Below, piece after piece: positions 1 through 9,071 of a stretch of DNA of 45,086 nucleotides. The notes below the pieces were generated by a model. That model was given only the letters and a program-made list of their open reading frames with translations. It was not told the origin of the DNA and ran no database searches. Position 1 is the first letter of the stretch. Each line of letters begins with the position of its first letter. The position numbers and the translations under genes are program-made. Origin of the DNA: Verrucomicrobiales bacterium (GTDB lineage Bacteria; Verrucomicrobiota; Verrucomicrobiia; Verrucomicrobiales; DEV007); NCBI GenBank assembly GCA_028047635.1, contig JAOFXR010000024.1:1-45086 (forward strand), read 5' to 3'.

Positions 1-459
1 AGCCAGTTTACGATCGAAAAACTGGGTGAAACGCCGAACGTTGATCAGCCAAATGCTGAAGTCAGTTTTAAAGTCGATCTTGAGCCAACCCGCGTCACTC
101 GTCGCATTGTTGTAGGTATTCAGGACGAGACCCGCCGCAATGGTATTACAGTCGCGATCTATCCTGCTACTGGAGAGGTGTGTGACCTCAGCAATGGCGG
201 AGAAGTGATTGGATATCTTTCCAAGGCGCCTTTGAGCCCCGGTGAGCCGGTTCCTTGCGATCTCACTCTCTATCGTTTCGGCAAGAATTTCGTCTGCAGT
301 GTTCGCATTCTTGGTGAGATTTTCCTCTATCCTGCATTTTCACTCGAAGGCAATGCCAAGCTGACTGCCTTTGTTGGTCAGGAATCCAGTGAAGATGCTT
401 CTCAGGTGGGCTGGTCACGCCTCCGCCTGGATGTGCCTGAGCAGCCGGTTGCTGCTTAA
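1..459 (+). CDS. Unknown protein, 3' part only (5' end outside window)
   Basis: The reading frame is open from the first base to the TAA at 457-459, so this is the C-terminal 152 residues of a gene that begins upstream; the GTG at 178 is probably internal. The visible protein is hydrophilic, rich in short alternating beta-type segments, and has no membrane segment, no signal peptide in view and no motif that I recognise. It ends in a Val-Ala-Ala tail. A strong intrinsic terminator starts 27 bases after the stop, so it is the last gene of its transcript. The next gene (EF-G) is convergent. I assign no function. Confidence 0.7.
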   Translation, partial: SQFTIEKLGETPNVDQPNAEVSFKVDLEPTRVTRRIVVGIQDETRRNGITVAIYPATGEVCDLSNGGEVIGYLSKAPLSPGEPVPCDLTLYRFGKNFVCSVRILGEIFLYPAFSLEGNAKLTAFVGQESSEDASQVGWSRLRLDVPEQPVAA

Positions 460-485
460 ATTATTTTTCTCATAGTCGTTAGCAG

Positions 486-520
486 AAAAAGGTCATGACA
501 GTAGTGTCGGGGCCTTTTTT
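486..520 (+). terminator. Rho-independent terminator after the unknown gene
   Basis: A 15-bp stem (486-500 with 505-519) has one mismatch and two G-T pairs, a four-base loop (gtag, 501-504) and six T at 515-520. The A-tract at its base also pairs with the T-tract, so it could act on both strands. It lies between convergent genes. Confidence 0.85.
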
Positions 521-671
521 GGTTACTGCCCCGATTCATTGGAACAAGCGTGAGTCTTTCGCTGAGTCTCCTGCAGTGAAATCGAACCTATCGTGATTTC
601 TATCCTCCTGCGTGGCGCTGGACTATCTTCATCTCTCTCAACTTGAAGGGATGATGGTGAAATCAGGGCAC

Positions 672-704
672 AAAAAAAGCCGAGCGGTTAGGCCCGGTTT
701 TTTT
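672..704 (-). terminator. Likely terminator of the EF-G gene
   Basis: A7 at 672-678 pairs with T7 at 698-704. Inside there is only a short CCG/CGG stem with a one-base bulge and a large loop. It lies 22 bases beyond the EF-G stop codon and reads as a hairpin with a U-tract on the minus strand. The stem is weaker than the one at 486-520. Confidence 0.6.
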
Positions 705-726
705 GAATTAGTTTGAAGGAGAGCGC

Positions 727-2823
727 TTAGCTTTTGTCCTTCAGCTCTTTCTCAGCGAGAGCTTTAGCGATAATTTCTTCGGAGATATTGCGTGGGCAAG
801 CTGAGTAGTGTGAGAACTCCATGGAGAACTGACCACGACCTGATGTCATCGTACGAAGATCGCCGATGTATCCGAACATCGCGCTCAAAGGAGCATCTGC
901 TTTGACGCGAACACCGGTTGGTGTTGTGTCCTGGCTCTTAATCATTCCGCGACGTCGGTTAAGGTCACCAATGACATCACCGACGTGATCTTCTGGAGTG
1001 AAGACGTCGAGTTTCATTACGGGCTCAAGCAATTGAGGTCCAGCCTTGGGGATGGACTGACGATAAGCGGACTTCGCAGCGATCTCGAAAGCAACTGCAG
1101 AGGAGTCAACCGCGTGGAATCCACCGTCAACGAGAGTCACTTTGAAGTCGAGCATTGGGAAGCCGGCAAGAACACCTTTGTCCTTAGAAAGACGGAAGCC
1201 TTTCTCAACTGCCGGCCAATATTCTTTAGGAACGTTACCACCAACAACCTTTGACTCGAACTCGAAGCCTTCGCTTCCGGGCTCAAGAGGCTCGATGATG
1301 TAGTCGATCTTACCGAACTGACCGGAACCACCGGACTGCTTCTTGTGAGTATAGGAATCTTCGATTCGCTGAGTAATTGTCTCCCGGTAAGCCACCTGAG
1401 GGGCACCCACTTCGACTTCGCAACCGTGTGTTCTCTTAAGAATGTCCACCTTGATGTCGAGGTGAAGTTCACCCATACCTTTAAGGATTGTCTCACCGGT
1501 CTCGACGTCAGACTCAACGTGGAATGAAGGATCTTCACGAACCATTTTGCCGATCGCTTCGCTAAGCTTCTCGGAAGCCGCTTTGTCTTTCGGCGAAATG
1601 GCAACTGAGATAACGGGCTCAGGGAAAACCATCGGCTCCAGTGTTGCTGGATCTTTCGGATCGCAAAGCGTGTGACCTGTTTGAACATTCTTGAGGCCAA
1701 CGAGAGCAACAATGTCTCCGGCTTTCGCTACATCGCGATCTTCGCGGGAATCGGCGTGCATTTCCACAATACGACCAATGCGTTCCGTCTTACCGGTGAA
1801 GGTGTTGAGAATGGAGTCTCCTTTCTGGAGGCTACCTGAGTAAACTCGTGTGAAAGTAAGAGCCCCATACTGGTCGTCCATGATTTTGAAAGCAAGCGCA
1901 CGAAGCGGCTTGTTCACATCAACAATCGCAAAGTTACCTGTTTCGTTACCTTCCATATCCACTTCTGGCTGAGGCTTCACCTCAGTTGGGCTTGGAAGGT
2001 AGTCAACCACCGCGTTCAGAATAAGCTGAATGCCCTTGTTCTTGAAAGCTGATCCACAATAAGTGGGGAAGAAGGCAAGATCGATCGTTCCTTTGCGGAT
2101 GCAGCGCTTGATTGTGTCGATGTCTGGCTCATTACCTTCGAGGTAGGCTTCCATGACGTCGTCGTCTTGCTCAATGGCTGTTTCGATGAGCTCGCTGCGA
2201 TACTCTTCGACTTTATCAACCATGTCGGCTGGGATGTCTTGAAGCTCGTAGTTTTCCGGTAGGCCGGTATCATCCCATACCCACGCTTTGCGGGTGAGGA
2301 GGTCTACGACTCCGTTAAAGTTATCTTCCTCTCCGATGGGAAGAACCATGATGAGTGGCTTGGCTCCGAGGACTTCTTTCACCTGCTTAACCACGCGGTA
2401 AAAGTCAGCTCCGATACGATCCATTTTGTTCACGAGGATGATTCGAGCGACTTCGGAGTCATTCGCGTAACGCCAGTTTGTCTCCGACTGGGGCTCAACA
2501 CCACCAGAGCCGCAGAATACGCCGACGCCACCGTCGAGAACTTTCAGCGAACGGTAAACCTCAATCGTGAAGTCAACGTGACCTGGGGTATCGATGATGT
2601 TGAAGCGGTAACCATCCCAGAAACAAGTTGTCGCAGCGGACTGAATCGTGATACCACGCTCCTGCTCCTGATCCATGAAGTCTGTGGTAGCAGCGCCGTC
2701 ATGGACTTCACCTGTTTTATGAATTTTACCAGTAAGCTTAAGAATACGCTCAGTGGTGGTGGTTTTTCCGGCGTCAACGTGGGCGAAGATACCGATATTT
2801 CTGTATTTGGAGAGATCACTCAT
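727..2823 (-). CDS. fusA: Elongation factor G (EF-G2/FusB-like subfamily)
   Basis: 698 residues, full length for EF-G, the GTPase that drives ribosomal translocation. The G motifs are intact: [15 protein letters not shown] (P-loop), DTPGHVDF and NKMDR. Domain III carries [14 protein letters not shown], domain IV has [16 protein letters not shown], and the C-terminal domain has [14 protein letters not shown] and [14 protein letters not shown]. The gene stands alone; no rpsL, rpsG or tuf is nearby. From memory, segments such as [20 protein letters not shown] and the [12 protein letters not shown] loop match the second EF-G of Vibrio and Shewanella better than canonical str-operon EF-G, so this may be a paralogue. 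The start follows cAGGTAG, a poor ribosome-binding site. EF-G identity is certain; the subfamily is a recollection-based inference. Confidence 0.97.
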   Translation of the reverse strand: MSDLSKYRNIGIFAHVDAGKTTTTERILKLTGKIHKTGEVHDGAATTDFMDQEQERGITIQSAATTCFWDGYRFNIIDTPGHVDFTIEVYRSLKVLDGGVGVFCGSGGVEPQSETNWRYANDSEVARIILVNKMDRIGADFYRVVKQVKEVLGAKPLIMVLPIGEEDNFNGVVDLLTRKAWVWDDTGLPENYELQDIPADMVDKVEEYRSELIETAIEQDDDVMEAYLEGNEPDIDTIKRCIRKGTIDLAFFPTYCGSAFKNKGIQLILNAVVDYLPSPTEVKPQPEVDMEGNETGNFAIVDVNKPLRALAFKIMDDQYGALTFTRVYSGSLQKGDSILNTFTGKTERIGRIVEMHADSREDRDVAKAGDIVALVGLKNVQTGHTLCDPKDPATLEPMVFPEPVISVAISPKDKAASEKLSEAIGKMVREDPSFHVESDVETGETILKGMGELHLDIKVDILKRTHGCEVEVGAPQVAYRETITQRIEDSYTHKKQSGGSGQFGKIDYIIEPLEPGSEGFEFESKVVGGNVPKEYWPAVEKGFRLSKDKGVLAGFPMLDFKVTLVDGGFHAVDSSAVAFEIAAKSAYRQSIPKAGPQLLEPVMKLDVFTPEDHVGDVIGDLNRRRGMIKSQDTTPTGVRVKADAPLSAMFGYIGDLRTMTSGRGQFSMEFSHYSACPRNISEEIIAKALAEKELKDKS

Positions 2824-3099
2824 CTACCTGAATAGTATAATTTGGACTTGGTTTTAGCTCGTATAGTTGTTCAAAGCGGACCATTGGCAACCGCGAATTC
2901 AGTTTTTGAACAAATAATTATCAGATTGAGACTCTGATTAGAGGCTCTTTATCAGCTGTATAGGGTTCTCATCTGAGAAGAAGAGAGCTGTTTCAGCCTT
3001 TTTTCGGTTAGATTGAGCTATCGAGAGGAACCAGAGCAAGCCTGCTTGAGATCAAGTTGGACCGTTCCGGCTTTCCATCGCGAAGCCCGGGGGCAGTTC
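2824..3099. other. Intergenic gap upstream of fusA
   Basis: This gap lies downstream of the histidine kinase and upstream of fusA, both on the minus strand. I see no gene, no RNA fold with a U-tract and no convincing -35/-10 pair. A TATACT-like box lies on the minus strand about 11 bases before the fusA start, but it has no partner at the right distance. The fusA promoter is presumably somewhere in this gap. Confidence 0.4.
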
Positions 3100-6000
3100 C
3101 TAATCGACGACGCTGGCTCTAATTCGCTCGTTAATGTTAGCGAGTAGGTCCTGCGTTGAGTTGCTGCCCTTTTTGAGGACGGCGGTGACTCGTTTTTTGA
3201 GGAATTCCTGCTCGGACTCATTGGGCTCTTTGCCGCTCATGACAATCACGGGAATAGTTCTGAGCTTGGGATCGTTCTGGACGTGTTGGAGGAATTCAAA
3301 CCCGTCCATTCCAGGCATAAGCAGGTCGAGGACAATCGCGGCTGGACGGGTCTTCTGGAGCACATCGAGCGCTTCCTGACCGTCGTGCGCCAGAGTCGGG
3401 TGCCAGCCTGCGTTTTCGAGAATACGGGAAAGAGACTCCAGCGAGTCTTGCTCATCATCGACGAGGAGAATGTTCCGCTGGGGGATTCGGTCGGTGATTC
3501 GGGCGATGACACGTCCCAATCGCTCGACATCGATCGGTTTCACAAGGTAATCCTCCACATCAAGCGCGAGGCCGTTCTCCAACTCTGCCATGACCGAAAC
3601 CATGATTACCGGGATGGCATTGGTCGCTGGTGATTCCTTCAATTCGCGAAGAACATCCCAACCGTCTTTTCCTCCCGGCATGACGACGTCGAGAGTGATG
3701 GCATCGGGAGAGTGTTTTATTGCCATTTCGAGTCCGGATGCCCCGTCATTGGCTTTTAATACGCGATACCCGTCGTGCTCGAGGATACGGCCCAGCAATT
3801 CTCTTACTTTGCGGTCATCATCAATGACGAGAATCGTTCCGCCTGCTTTGATGGAGTTCGCTTTCGAATCACCTGTGGTTTCTGATCCTTCGGTGATTTT
3901 GAGAAGCGAAGGCGGCAGGGATATATCCTTCGGCGGATCATAGTGCTCTGATGAGGGCTCTCGCGGCAGGAAGACGCTGAAATGAGTGCCTTTCTCGAGT
4001 TCGCTGACGAATCCAATTTTCCCGCCCATTTGCGAGACAAGCTCTTTACAGATAGAGAGGCCAAGGCCGCTGCCGCCTGCATTATCTTTCTTGTTGGAAA
4101 CAAAAGGGACAAAGGCCTTGGCTTGCTCGTCCGGGCTCATTCCCCGACCGGTGTCAGTTACGGTGAGCTCCACCCAGTCTTCTCCATTGATGCCCCGCGG
4201 GCGGGCATCGATTGTGACCGTGCCCTGCTTCGTGAATTTACACGCGTTACCAACCAGATTGCCGAGGATCTGCCTGACTCGGCGATCATCTGCGACAACA
4301 CTTCCGATGTCTTCCGCGTGACCAACGGCCATTTCCACTTCCTTATCGCGAAGCGTTGGACCATGACTTTCTTCGAGATCACTTATCAGTTTTGAAATAT
4401 CAATCGTGTCCTTGTTGAGCGTTTCCGCTCCCATGATGATTTTTTGATACTCCAAAATATCGTTCACGAGGTTCAGCTCCCTTGCTGCGTGGTCGTGGAT
4501 GCGCTGAACATCAGATTTTTGCATGTCATCCAGCTCCGATAATTTTAAGGCTTCGACTTGCAGGAAAATAGCATTCAGTGGCTGACGAAGATCGTGACTG
4601 ACCTTGGCGACGAAAGCATCTTTCTCATGGCTCAAGCTCATGAGCTTTTCATTCGCTGACTCGAGTTCTGAATAACTTCTCCGTAATTCGAGTGTGCGTT
4701 CATTGACTCTCTCTTCGAGTTCATTCTGAGAGGCGATAAGTTCTTCAAAGAGTCGCTTCGAGGCTCTCGCGATATCTCCCACTTCGTCGCGTCGTTTCGT
4801 GTCGAGTTTGCGGGCAAGTGCTCCGACTTTCTTGTAAAGGCGCTCCTGGTGACTGTCGGTGAGCTGTTGAGCCATTCGGGTCATTTTCTTCAAGGGGCTG
4901 ATGAAGTGCATCGCAATCAGGAAGCCAATGATCCCGAAACCCGCGGCAACGAGAAGCGCGAGGTTTTGAACCGAAGTCATTTCATACTCGATTGAGGATG
5001 CCAGCTCATCGTCGAGGACTGCATATTGCAGGAGATATTCGGAGCGAAGCCCGCCGTCGCCAATGAGCAGGCGAACGGCCCAGGAGTGTATCATGTCGCA
5101 CTCGACCCGATTTCTCCAATCAAGACCATCATACTCATCACAAAAATAATCCTCCAACTCTGTTTCAACGAGCTTTTTGAGGGCGTCCAGTTTGTCGGAT
5201 GAGTTAGCGAGTAAACGAAGTTCTTTGACCCCGGCTTTCAATCCTCCAACACGGCCGAGGTCTCCGATTTTGACCTCAAGTATCTCAATAAAGTCATCGA
5301 GTGCTTCTTCGCTTTCGCTATCAATCGCGATGCGGAGTTTTGGCTGAGGCTTTCCTTCGAGGAAGTAGTAGGGATTCTCGAGGGGGACGTTTTCGAGTTT
5401 TTCAAGACGATCCACCTTGGGTTCTTCTCCGGGGAATCCGGGGGTCTTATTTAACCCGCGGCTTAGCTCGAGTGCCACCACTACGTATTCGTTTTTGTTG
5501 AGTCGATCAAAAATCAGATCGTTAGGACTGCCGAGAGGGGTTGTCTCATCGTGGCGAATCAGAGGAATGGTCCCGACGGACTCTCCATCCTCACTCTTTC
5601 TCTCTTTCGTGTCCATCATCGAGAAAAGATGTCTTGGCGACGGCGAATCGTAGAGGGACATCATGATTCTGATGTAAGTGGGAGGCGTTAGTGGCCGGGC
5701 GTCCTTGCTATTTGTTAGTGGCCGGGCGTCCCTGCTATTTAAGGGGGCTACGGCCCAAATCACAGGTTCGAACCTCTGCAGTTCCTGCGAACCTCCCAGC
5801 TCTGTCCGTGTTACCAGCGCTCTGCGTATATCTGACAGGTGAATGCGCTGCCCTGCTTGCGAATCACTTTCCGGAAACCAAATGTCTTCATGGGCGACGG
5901 TGCCCTTTTGCTCAATAATCTGGTAGGTCTGTTCACCCTCTTCAAAAGTGACTAAATCAAAGCGAAGGTGTCTCTGCCAATGGCGTCGGCAAAGCCCTCT

Positions 6001-6276
6001 CACCATCGATGCGAGCTGTTGTTGGGACTCTCCATTAACGACTGACTCGCGGAAAGTCGGGCTGTAAGCCAAGCTGTTGATGTCATCTTGAAGGCCCTCA
6101 ACCTGATCGATTATTTCCCAGCCTCTGAGAGAGGCTTCATCTCCCAGATCGACAAGTTCGTGTTCACGCAGGATGCCGGTGGCGCGGTGGGTCAGTGCTT
6201 TAGCCACAAGCAAGGCTGATGCTGCTGTTGCCAGCATCACTAACAAGGCTACTTTTCCTCGGATTCCAAAATACAT
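3100..6276 (-). CDS. Hybrid sensor histidine kinase with two receiver domains
   Basis: 1058 residues. In order: transmembrane helix about 8-28; a large extracytoplasmic sensor region about 30-435 with no recognised domain; second membrane helix about 439-461; HAMP and coiled-coil linker to about 550; HisKA with the phospho-acceptor His561 in SHDLRQPLNAIF; HATPase_c with N box (QILGNLVGNACKFT), DTGRGMS and GGSGLGLSICKEL; then receiver 1 with Asp863 (TLDVVMPG) and receiver 2 with Asp984 (VLDLLMPGMDG). There is no separate response regulator or DNA-binding output domain beside it, so the phosphorelay partner must be elsewhere. The sensor region holds a 9-residue tandem duplication (see 5687-5740). 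It follows the Nudix gene by 61 bases on the same strand and may be co-transcribed. The signal is unknown. Confidence 0.93.
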   Translation of the reverse strand: MYFGIRGKVALLVMLATAASALLVAKALTHRATGILREHELVDLGDEASLRGWEIIDQVEGLQDDINSLAYSPTFRESVVNGESQQQLASMVRGLCRRHWQRHLRFDLVTFEEGEQTYQIIEQKGTVAHEDIWFPESDSQAGQRIHLSDIRRALVTRTELGGSQELQRFEPVIWAVAPLNSRDARPLTNSKDARPLTPPTYIRIMMSLYDSPSPRHLFSMMDTKERKSEDGESVGTIPLIRHDETTPLGSPNDLIFDRLNKNEYVVVALELSRGLNKTPGFPGEEPKVDRLEKLENVPLENPYYFLEGKPQPKLRIAIDSESEEALDDFIEILEVKIGDLGRVGGLKAGVKELRLLANSSDKLDALKKLVETELEDYFCDEYDGLDWRNRVECDMIHSWAVRLLIGDGGLRSEYLLQYAVLDDELASSIEYEMTSVQNLALLVAAGFGIIGFLIAMHFISPLKKMTRMAQQLTDSHQERLYKKVGALARKLDTKRRDEVGDIARASKRLFEELIASQNELEERVNERTLELRRSYSELESANEKLMSLSHEKDAFVAKVSHDLRQPLNAIFLQVEALKLSELDDMQKSDVQRIHDHAARELNLVNDILEYQKIIMGAETLNKDTIDISKLISDLEESHGPTLRDKEVEMAVGHAEDIGSVVADDRRVRQILGNLVGNACKFTKQGTVTIDARPRGINGEDWVELTVTDTGRGMSPDEQAKAFVPFVSNKKDNAGGSGLGLSICKELVSQMGGKIGFVSELEKGTHFSVFLPREPSSEHYDPPKDISLPPSLLKITEGSETTGDSKANSIKAGGTILVIDDDRKVRELLGRILEHDGYRVLKANDGASGLEMAIKHSPDAITLDVVMPGGKDGWDVLRELKESPATNAIPVIMVSVMAELENGLALDVEDYLVKPIDVERLGRVIARITDRIPQRNILLVDDEQDSLESLSRILENAGWHPTLAHDGQEALDVLQKTRPAAIVLDLLMPGMDGFEFLQHVQNDPKLRTIPVIVMSGKEPNESEQEFLKKRVTAVLKKGSNSTQDLLANINERIRASVVD
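5687..5740 (-). repeat. 27-bp in-frame tandem duplication in the kinase sensor domain
   Basis: Two adjacent 27-bp copies, 5687-5713 and 5714-5740, differ at one base. On the coding strand they encode NSRDARPLT followed by NSKDARPLT, near residues 179-197 of the histidine kinase. Being exactly nine codons, the duplication keeps the frame. It lies in the extracytoplasmic region. Confidence 0.95.
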
Positions 6277-6337
6277 GAGCGGTCGTGGACTAAGACGTCT
6301 TGATCGTCTCAGGTATTCAGCGAAAGCGAAAGTCTTT

Positions 6338-6856
6338 TCACCGAACTGACTCAGATGCTTTTTTAGCGAGCTTCTTTTTCTTGGTCGGCTTCGTTTCAGG
6401 AAGGTGGGTCACTCCGAAAAAGTCGCGGAGAACCCGGCGGAAAACCTCCCGCTTAAATCGAGGAACCCACCAGAGCCGGAACTTCTTCGGCTTGATCCAC
6501 TTCAGTTGGCTGAATTCCCGCACGTGGGCGTCGAGATCGAAGTCCTTGTCGGTTCCGTGGTAGTCGCAGAGAAAGTAGGTCTGAATCTGGCCGCAGTATT
6601 TTCCTTTCTTGAGATGGCCTGCGGGGAATTTGTAGCGGTAGTCGGTGCGGCATTCGACGAGGGTGTAGAGATCGCGGGGAACTCCGATTTCCTCTTCCAC
6701 TTCGCGATAGAGCGCTGAAATGAGATCTTCCCTTTTGTCGACACCACCCTGCGGAAACTGCCAGCTTTTCTTATGATCGATTCGTTCACCAACAAGGATC
6801 TTTCCAGTCTTGGGATTGCGAAGGATTGCGGCAACGTTGGGTCGATAGGTAGCCAT
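6338..6856 (-). CDS. rppH: Nudix hydrolase, RppH-type RNA pyrophosphohydrolase
   Basis: 172 residues from the ATG at 6856; a longer frame to 6904 adds 16 basic residues with no family counterpart, so I chose the start MATYRPNVAA. The Nudix box fits the consensus exactly from Gly37 to Val59: G-x5-E-x7-REVEEEIGV. The flanking WQFPQGG and the N-terminal YRPNVA are typical of RppH/NudH, which removes pyrophosphate from 5'-triphosphate RNA and starts mRNA decay, and which can also cleave diadenosine polyphosphates. The C-terminus is a Lys-rich tail (KPTKKKKLAKKA), perhaps RNA-binding. It is upstream of the histidine kinase on the same strand and divergent from the gene at 6929. The Nudix family is certain; the RppH role is probable. 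Confidence 0.88.
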   Translation of the reverse strand: MATYRPNVAAILRNPKTGKILVGERIDHKKSWQFPQGGVDKREDLISALYREVEEEIGVPRDLYTLVECRTDYRYKFPAGHLKKGKYCGQIQTYFLCDYHGTDKDFDLDAHVREFSQLKWIKPKKFRLWWVPRFKREVFRRVLRDFFGVTHLPETKPTKKKKLAKKASESVR

Positions 6857-6928
6857 TAGTAGAGTGCGCTGGTAGCTTTTAAACGTTTTCCGTTTACATC
6901 TCAAGTCTGTTCAGAGAACATAACGGCA

Positions 6929-7480
6929 GTGAAAGATACGCAACACAAATCTAATCAGGGTTCCGCACGGATTATTATGCTCATCATCGCGGCGTTGGCG
7001 GTCGCTTTGCTCGTTTTTGTAGGGCTGCAATTTCGGCCGGCTAACGCAGTCGCAAAAAAGCAGGCGTCGTTGATACAGGGGATTGAGAAGCGCAGCGCGA
7101 GTCGGATTCAGCGGCTGCTTTCCGAGAATTATGTCGATCGATGGGAATTTACCGATGAGGAAATTGTTGAGGCAGTCGTCGATGTCGGAAGTCAGTTCAT
7201 GGCGTTGGTTGTTACGGAAGAAGATCAGACTTTAGAGATCAACGATGGAGTGGCCGTTACTACCGCGAAGCTTGTCATTAGTGGCAAGCCGGTTGGTCCC
7301 GCTGGTCAGGAAGTGACAAAGCGAGTGAATCAACTAAAGACTCCGTTCACTTTTACCTGGAAAAAAGAGAGTTTTTTGCCAACAAGCTGGCGTCTCGTTA
7401 AAATCGATAATCCTGGTTTGCCCGAACATCTTTATGGATACGAGCCCGGTGATATCAGGCGTGCGATGCGGGGCGAGTGA
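6929..7480 (+). CDS. Single-pass membrane-anchored protein of unknown function
   Basis: 183 residues from a GTG start. A short basic N-terminus leads into one hydrophobic helix (about 15-33, IIMLIIAALAVALLVFVGL), placing the rest outside the cytoplasm. The soluble part has a helix with IEKRSASRIQRLLSENYVDRW, then beta-rich sequence ending in FTFTWKKESFLPTSWRLVKIDNP. That pattern (helix, short strands, Trp-Arg-Leu near the end) is reminiscent of the NTF2/SnoaL-like fold, but I see no catalytic residues and do not assign it. It is divergent from rppH and 75 bases upstream of the phosphatase gene. Confidence 0.7.
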   Translation: MKDTQHKSNQGSARIIMLIIAALAVALLVFVGLQFRPANAVAKKQASLIQGIEKRSASRIQRLLSENYVDRWEFTDEEIVEAVVDVGSQFMALVVTEEDQTLEINDGVAVTTAKLVISGKPVGPAGQEVTKRVNQLKTPFTFTWKKESFLPTSWRLVKIDNPGLPEHLYGYEPGDIRRAMRGE

Positions 7481-7555
7481 TTCGGATTCAGCAGAACCGG
7501 GAAGAAAAGATATTGGATGTTCGACAAGTCGTTCGTTTCGATTTAGAACACCGCG

Positions 7556-8974
7556 ATGAAACCCCGATCACTATTTCTGGCTGTTATTACTATCCTCCTT
7601 TTGCCTTTAGGGGCGAGTGCTGACGAGGGGGCTCATTTTGCCAATGGCTTGAAGATAGGGGAAGTGACACCGAATTCTGCTATCATTTGGACACGGCTCA
7701 CGAAACATCCGGAGCGGAATATTGAGGGAACGCCCTTCCCGAAAAACAAGGACAAGAAGCGTCGCTCACTTTCGTATGATGATCTCGATTCGATGGAGGG
7801 TGCGGTTCCCGGAATCGCTGGCGAGGTTCGTCTTGTTTACCGGGAGGCTGCCAAGCAAGGAGACGAGGTTAAAGGTCAATGGTTCGGTGTGGATGGCGAT
7901 GCGAATTTTACAAGGCAGTTTAAAATTGAGGGGCTCAAAGCCGGGACAAGTTACGAGGTGACTTTCGAAGCCCGCTCCGCCAGTGGTGAAAAAACAGCCT
8001 CAGTGAAAGGGGGATTTGCTACGGCTCCTGCAGATGGTGTCGCCGCTCCAGTCAGTTTCTCGGTAGTGACTGGTCAGGATTACCCGCGTCGGGATGACAA
8101 GGCTAATGGTCATCAAATCTATCCGAAAATGAAAGAACTGGGTGTCGACTTTTTTGTTCACACGGGAGACATCGAATATTACGATAAAGCGGCGCCCTTT
8201 GCTGACAATATCGAACTAGCACGTTTCAAATGGAACCGGCTCTACTCGATGCCTTTCCAGCGTGATTTTCACAATCATACCGCGAGTTATTTCATGAAGG
8301 ACGATCATGACACGCTCAAAAATGATGCATGGCCCGGACAGCACTATGGCGATTTGACCTGGGAGGACGGTCTGAAGCTTTTTCCCGAACAGGTTCCGAT
8401 GGGAAAGAAAACTTATCGCACCATTCGATGGGGGAAGGATCTTCAAATCTGGCTGGTGGAGGGACGGGATTTTCGCAGCCCTAATAATATGTCTGATGGC
8501 CCTAACAAAACCATATGGGGCGAGGAGCAAAAGCAATGGTTCTTCGAAACGGTGAAGGCCTCGGATGCCACTTTTCGTGTTCTAATCAGTCCGACTCCGG
8601 TGGTAGGGCCCGATCGAGGGAATAAGAATGACAACCACGCCAATAAGGGATTCACCCACGAGGGGGATGAATTGCGTGCTTTCATTGCGAGTCAGAGAAA
8701 TATGTTCGTGGCTTGTGGCGACAGGCACTGGCAATATGTTTCGGTTGATCCTAAAACTGGACTGCGTGAATACTCCTGCGGTCCTACCGCTGACGAGCAC
8801 GCGAGTGGATTCAAGGAGGAAAATCGCTCAGCGATGCACCGGTATCTCAATATAAAAGGGGGCTTTCTACGGGTCGAGGTTTGCAGGGAATCCGGCGAAC
8901 CAAAGATTGCCTTTCGTCATCATGGTGTCACTGGCGAGCTGTATAACGAAGATGTTCAGATAGCCGACAGGTAG
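7556..8974 (+). CDS. Secreted PhoD-like alkaline phosphatase
   Basis: 472 residues with a clear Sec signal peptide (LFLAVITILLLPLGASA, about 5-22). The N-terminal third is the beta-sandwich of PhoD proteins (KIGEVTPNSAIIWTRLT; FKIEGLKAGTSYEVTFEA). The metallophosphatase part has HTGDIEYYDK, FMKDDHD and, near the C-terminus, VACGDRHWQY, which supply the Asp, His and Asn-type metal ligands, with RFKWNRLYSMPFQRDF between them as in PhoD. PhoD enzymes are Ca/Fe phosphomono- and diesterases that release phosphate outside the cell. No phosphate transporter or pho regulator is adjacent. It ends convergently against the DUF1501 gene. Substrate is not predictable from sequence. Confidence 0.85.
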   Translation: MKPRSLFLAVITILLLPLGASADEGAHFANGLKIGEVTPNSAIIWTRLTKHPERNIEGTPFPKNKDKKRRSLSYDDLDSMEGAVPGIAGEVRLVYREAAKQGDEVKGQWFGVDGDANFTRQFKIEGLKAGTSYEVTFEARSASGEKTASVKGGFATAPADGVAAPVSFSVVTGQDYPRRDDKANGHQIYPKMKELGVDFFVHTGDIEYYDKAAPFADNIELARFKWNRLYSMPFQRDFHNHTASYFMKDDHDTLKNDAWPGQHYGDLTWEDGLKLFPEQVPMGKKTYRTIRWGKDLQIWLVEGRDFRSPNNMSDGPNKTIWGEEQKQWFFETVKASDATFRVLISPTPVVGPDRGNKNDNHANKGFTHEGDELRAFIASQRNMFVACGDRHWQYVSVDPKTGLREYSCGPTADEHASGFKEENRSAMHRYLNIKGGFLRVEVCRESGEPKIAFRHHGVTGELYNEDVQIADR

Positions 8975-8976
8975 CC

Positions 8977-9024
8977 GCGCCTTGCCAAGGCGCAGATTAA
9001 TTAAAACGCCTTTTGTCAAAAGGC
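8977..9024. repeat. Two tandem hairpins between convergent genes
   Basis: Hairpin 1, 8977-8993: 7-bp stem GCGCCTT/AAGGCGC with loop gcc. Hairpin 2, 9008-9024: 7-bp stem GCCTTTT/AAAAGGC with loop gtc. Both are perfect and separated by an AT-rich spacer. They start three bases after the phosphatase stop and lie downstream of the DUF1501 gene on the other strand. There is no long T-tract, so they may be a bidirectional 3'-end structure or a dispersed palindromic repeat unit rather than a classical terminator. Confidence 0.6.
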
Positions 9025-9071
9025 ATCTACTTCTCAGAGTGAGTCATGAATCCGTTCTGAAATCAAATCGC

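Noticed and set aside
1137-1712. 191-residue minus-strand reading frame within fusA
   Set aside because: It is in another frame of the same strand as fusA, Arg/Ser/Lys-rich, low in complexity and without family features; it is a frame shadow of EF-G.
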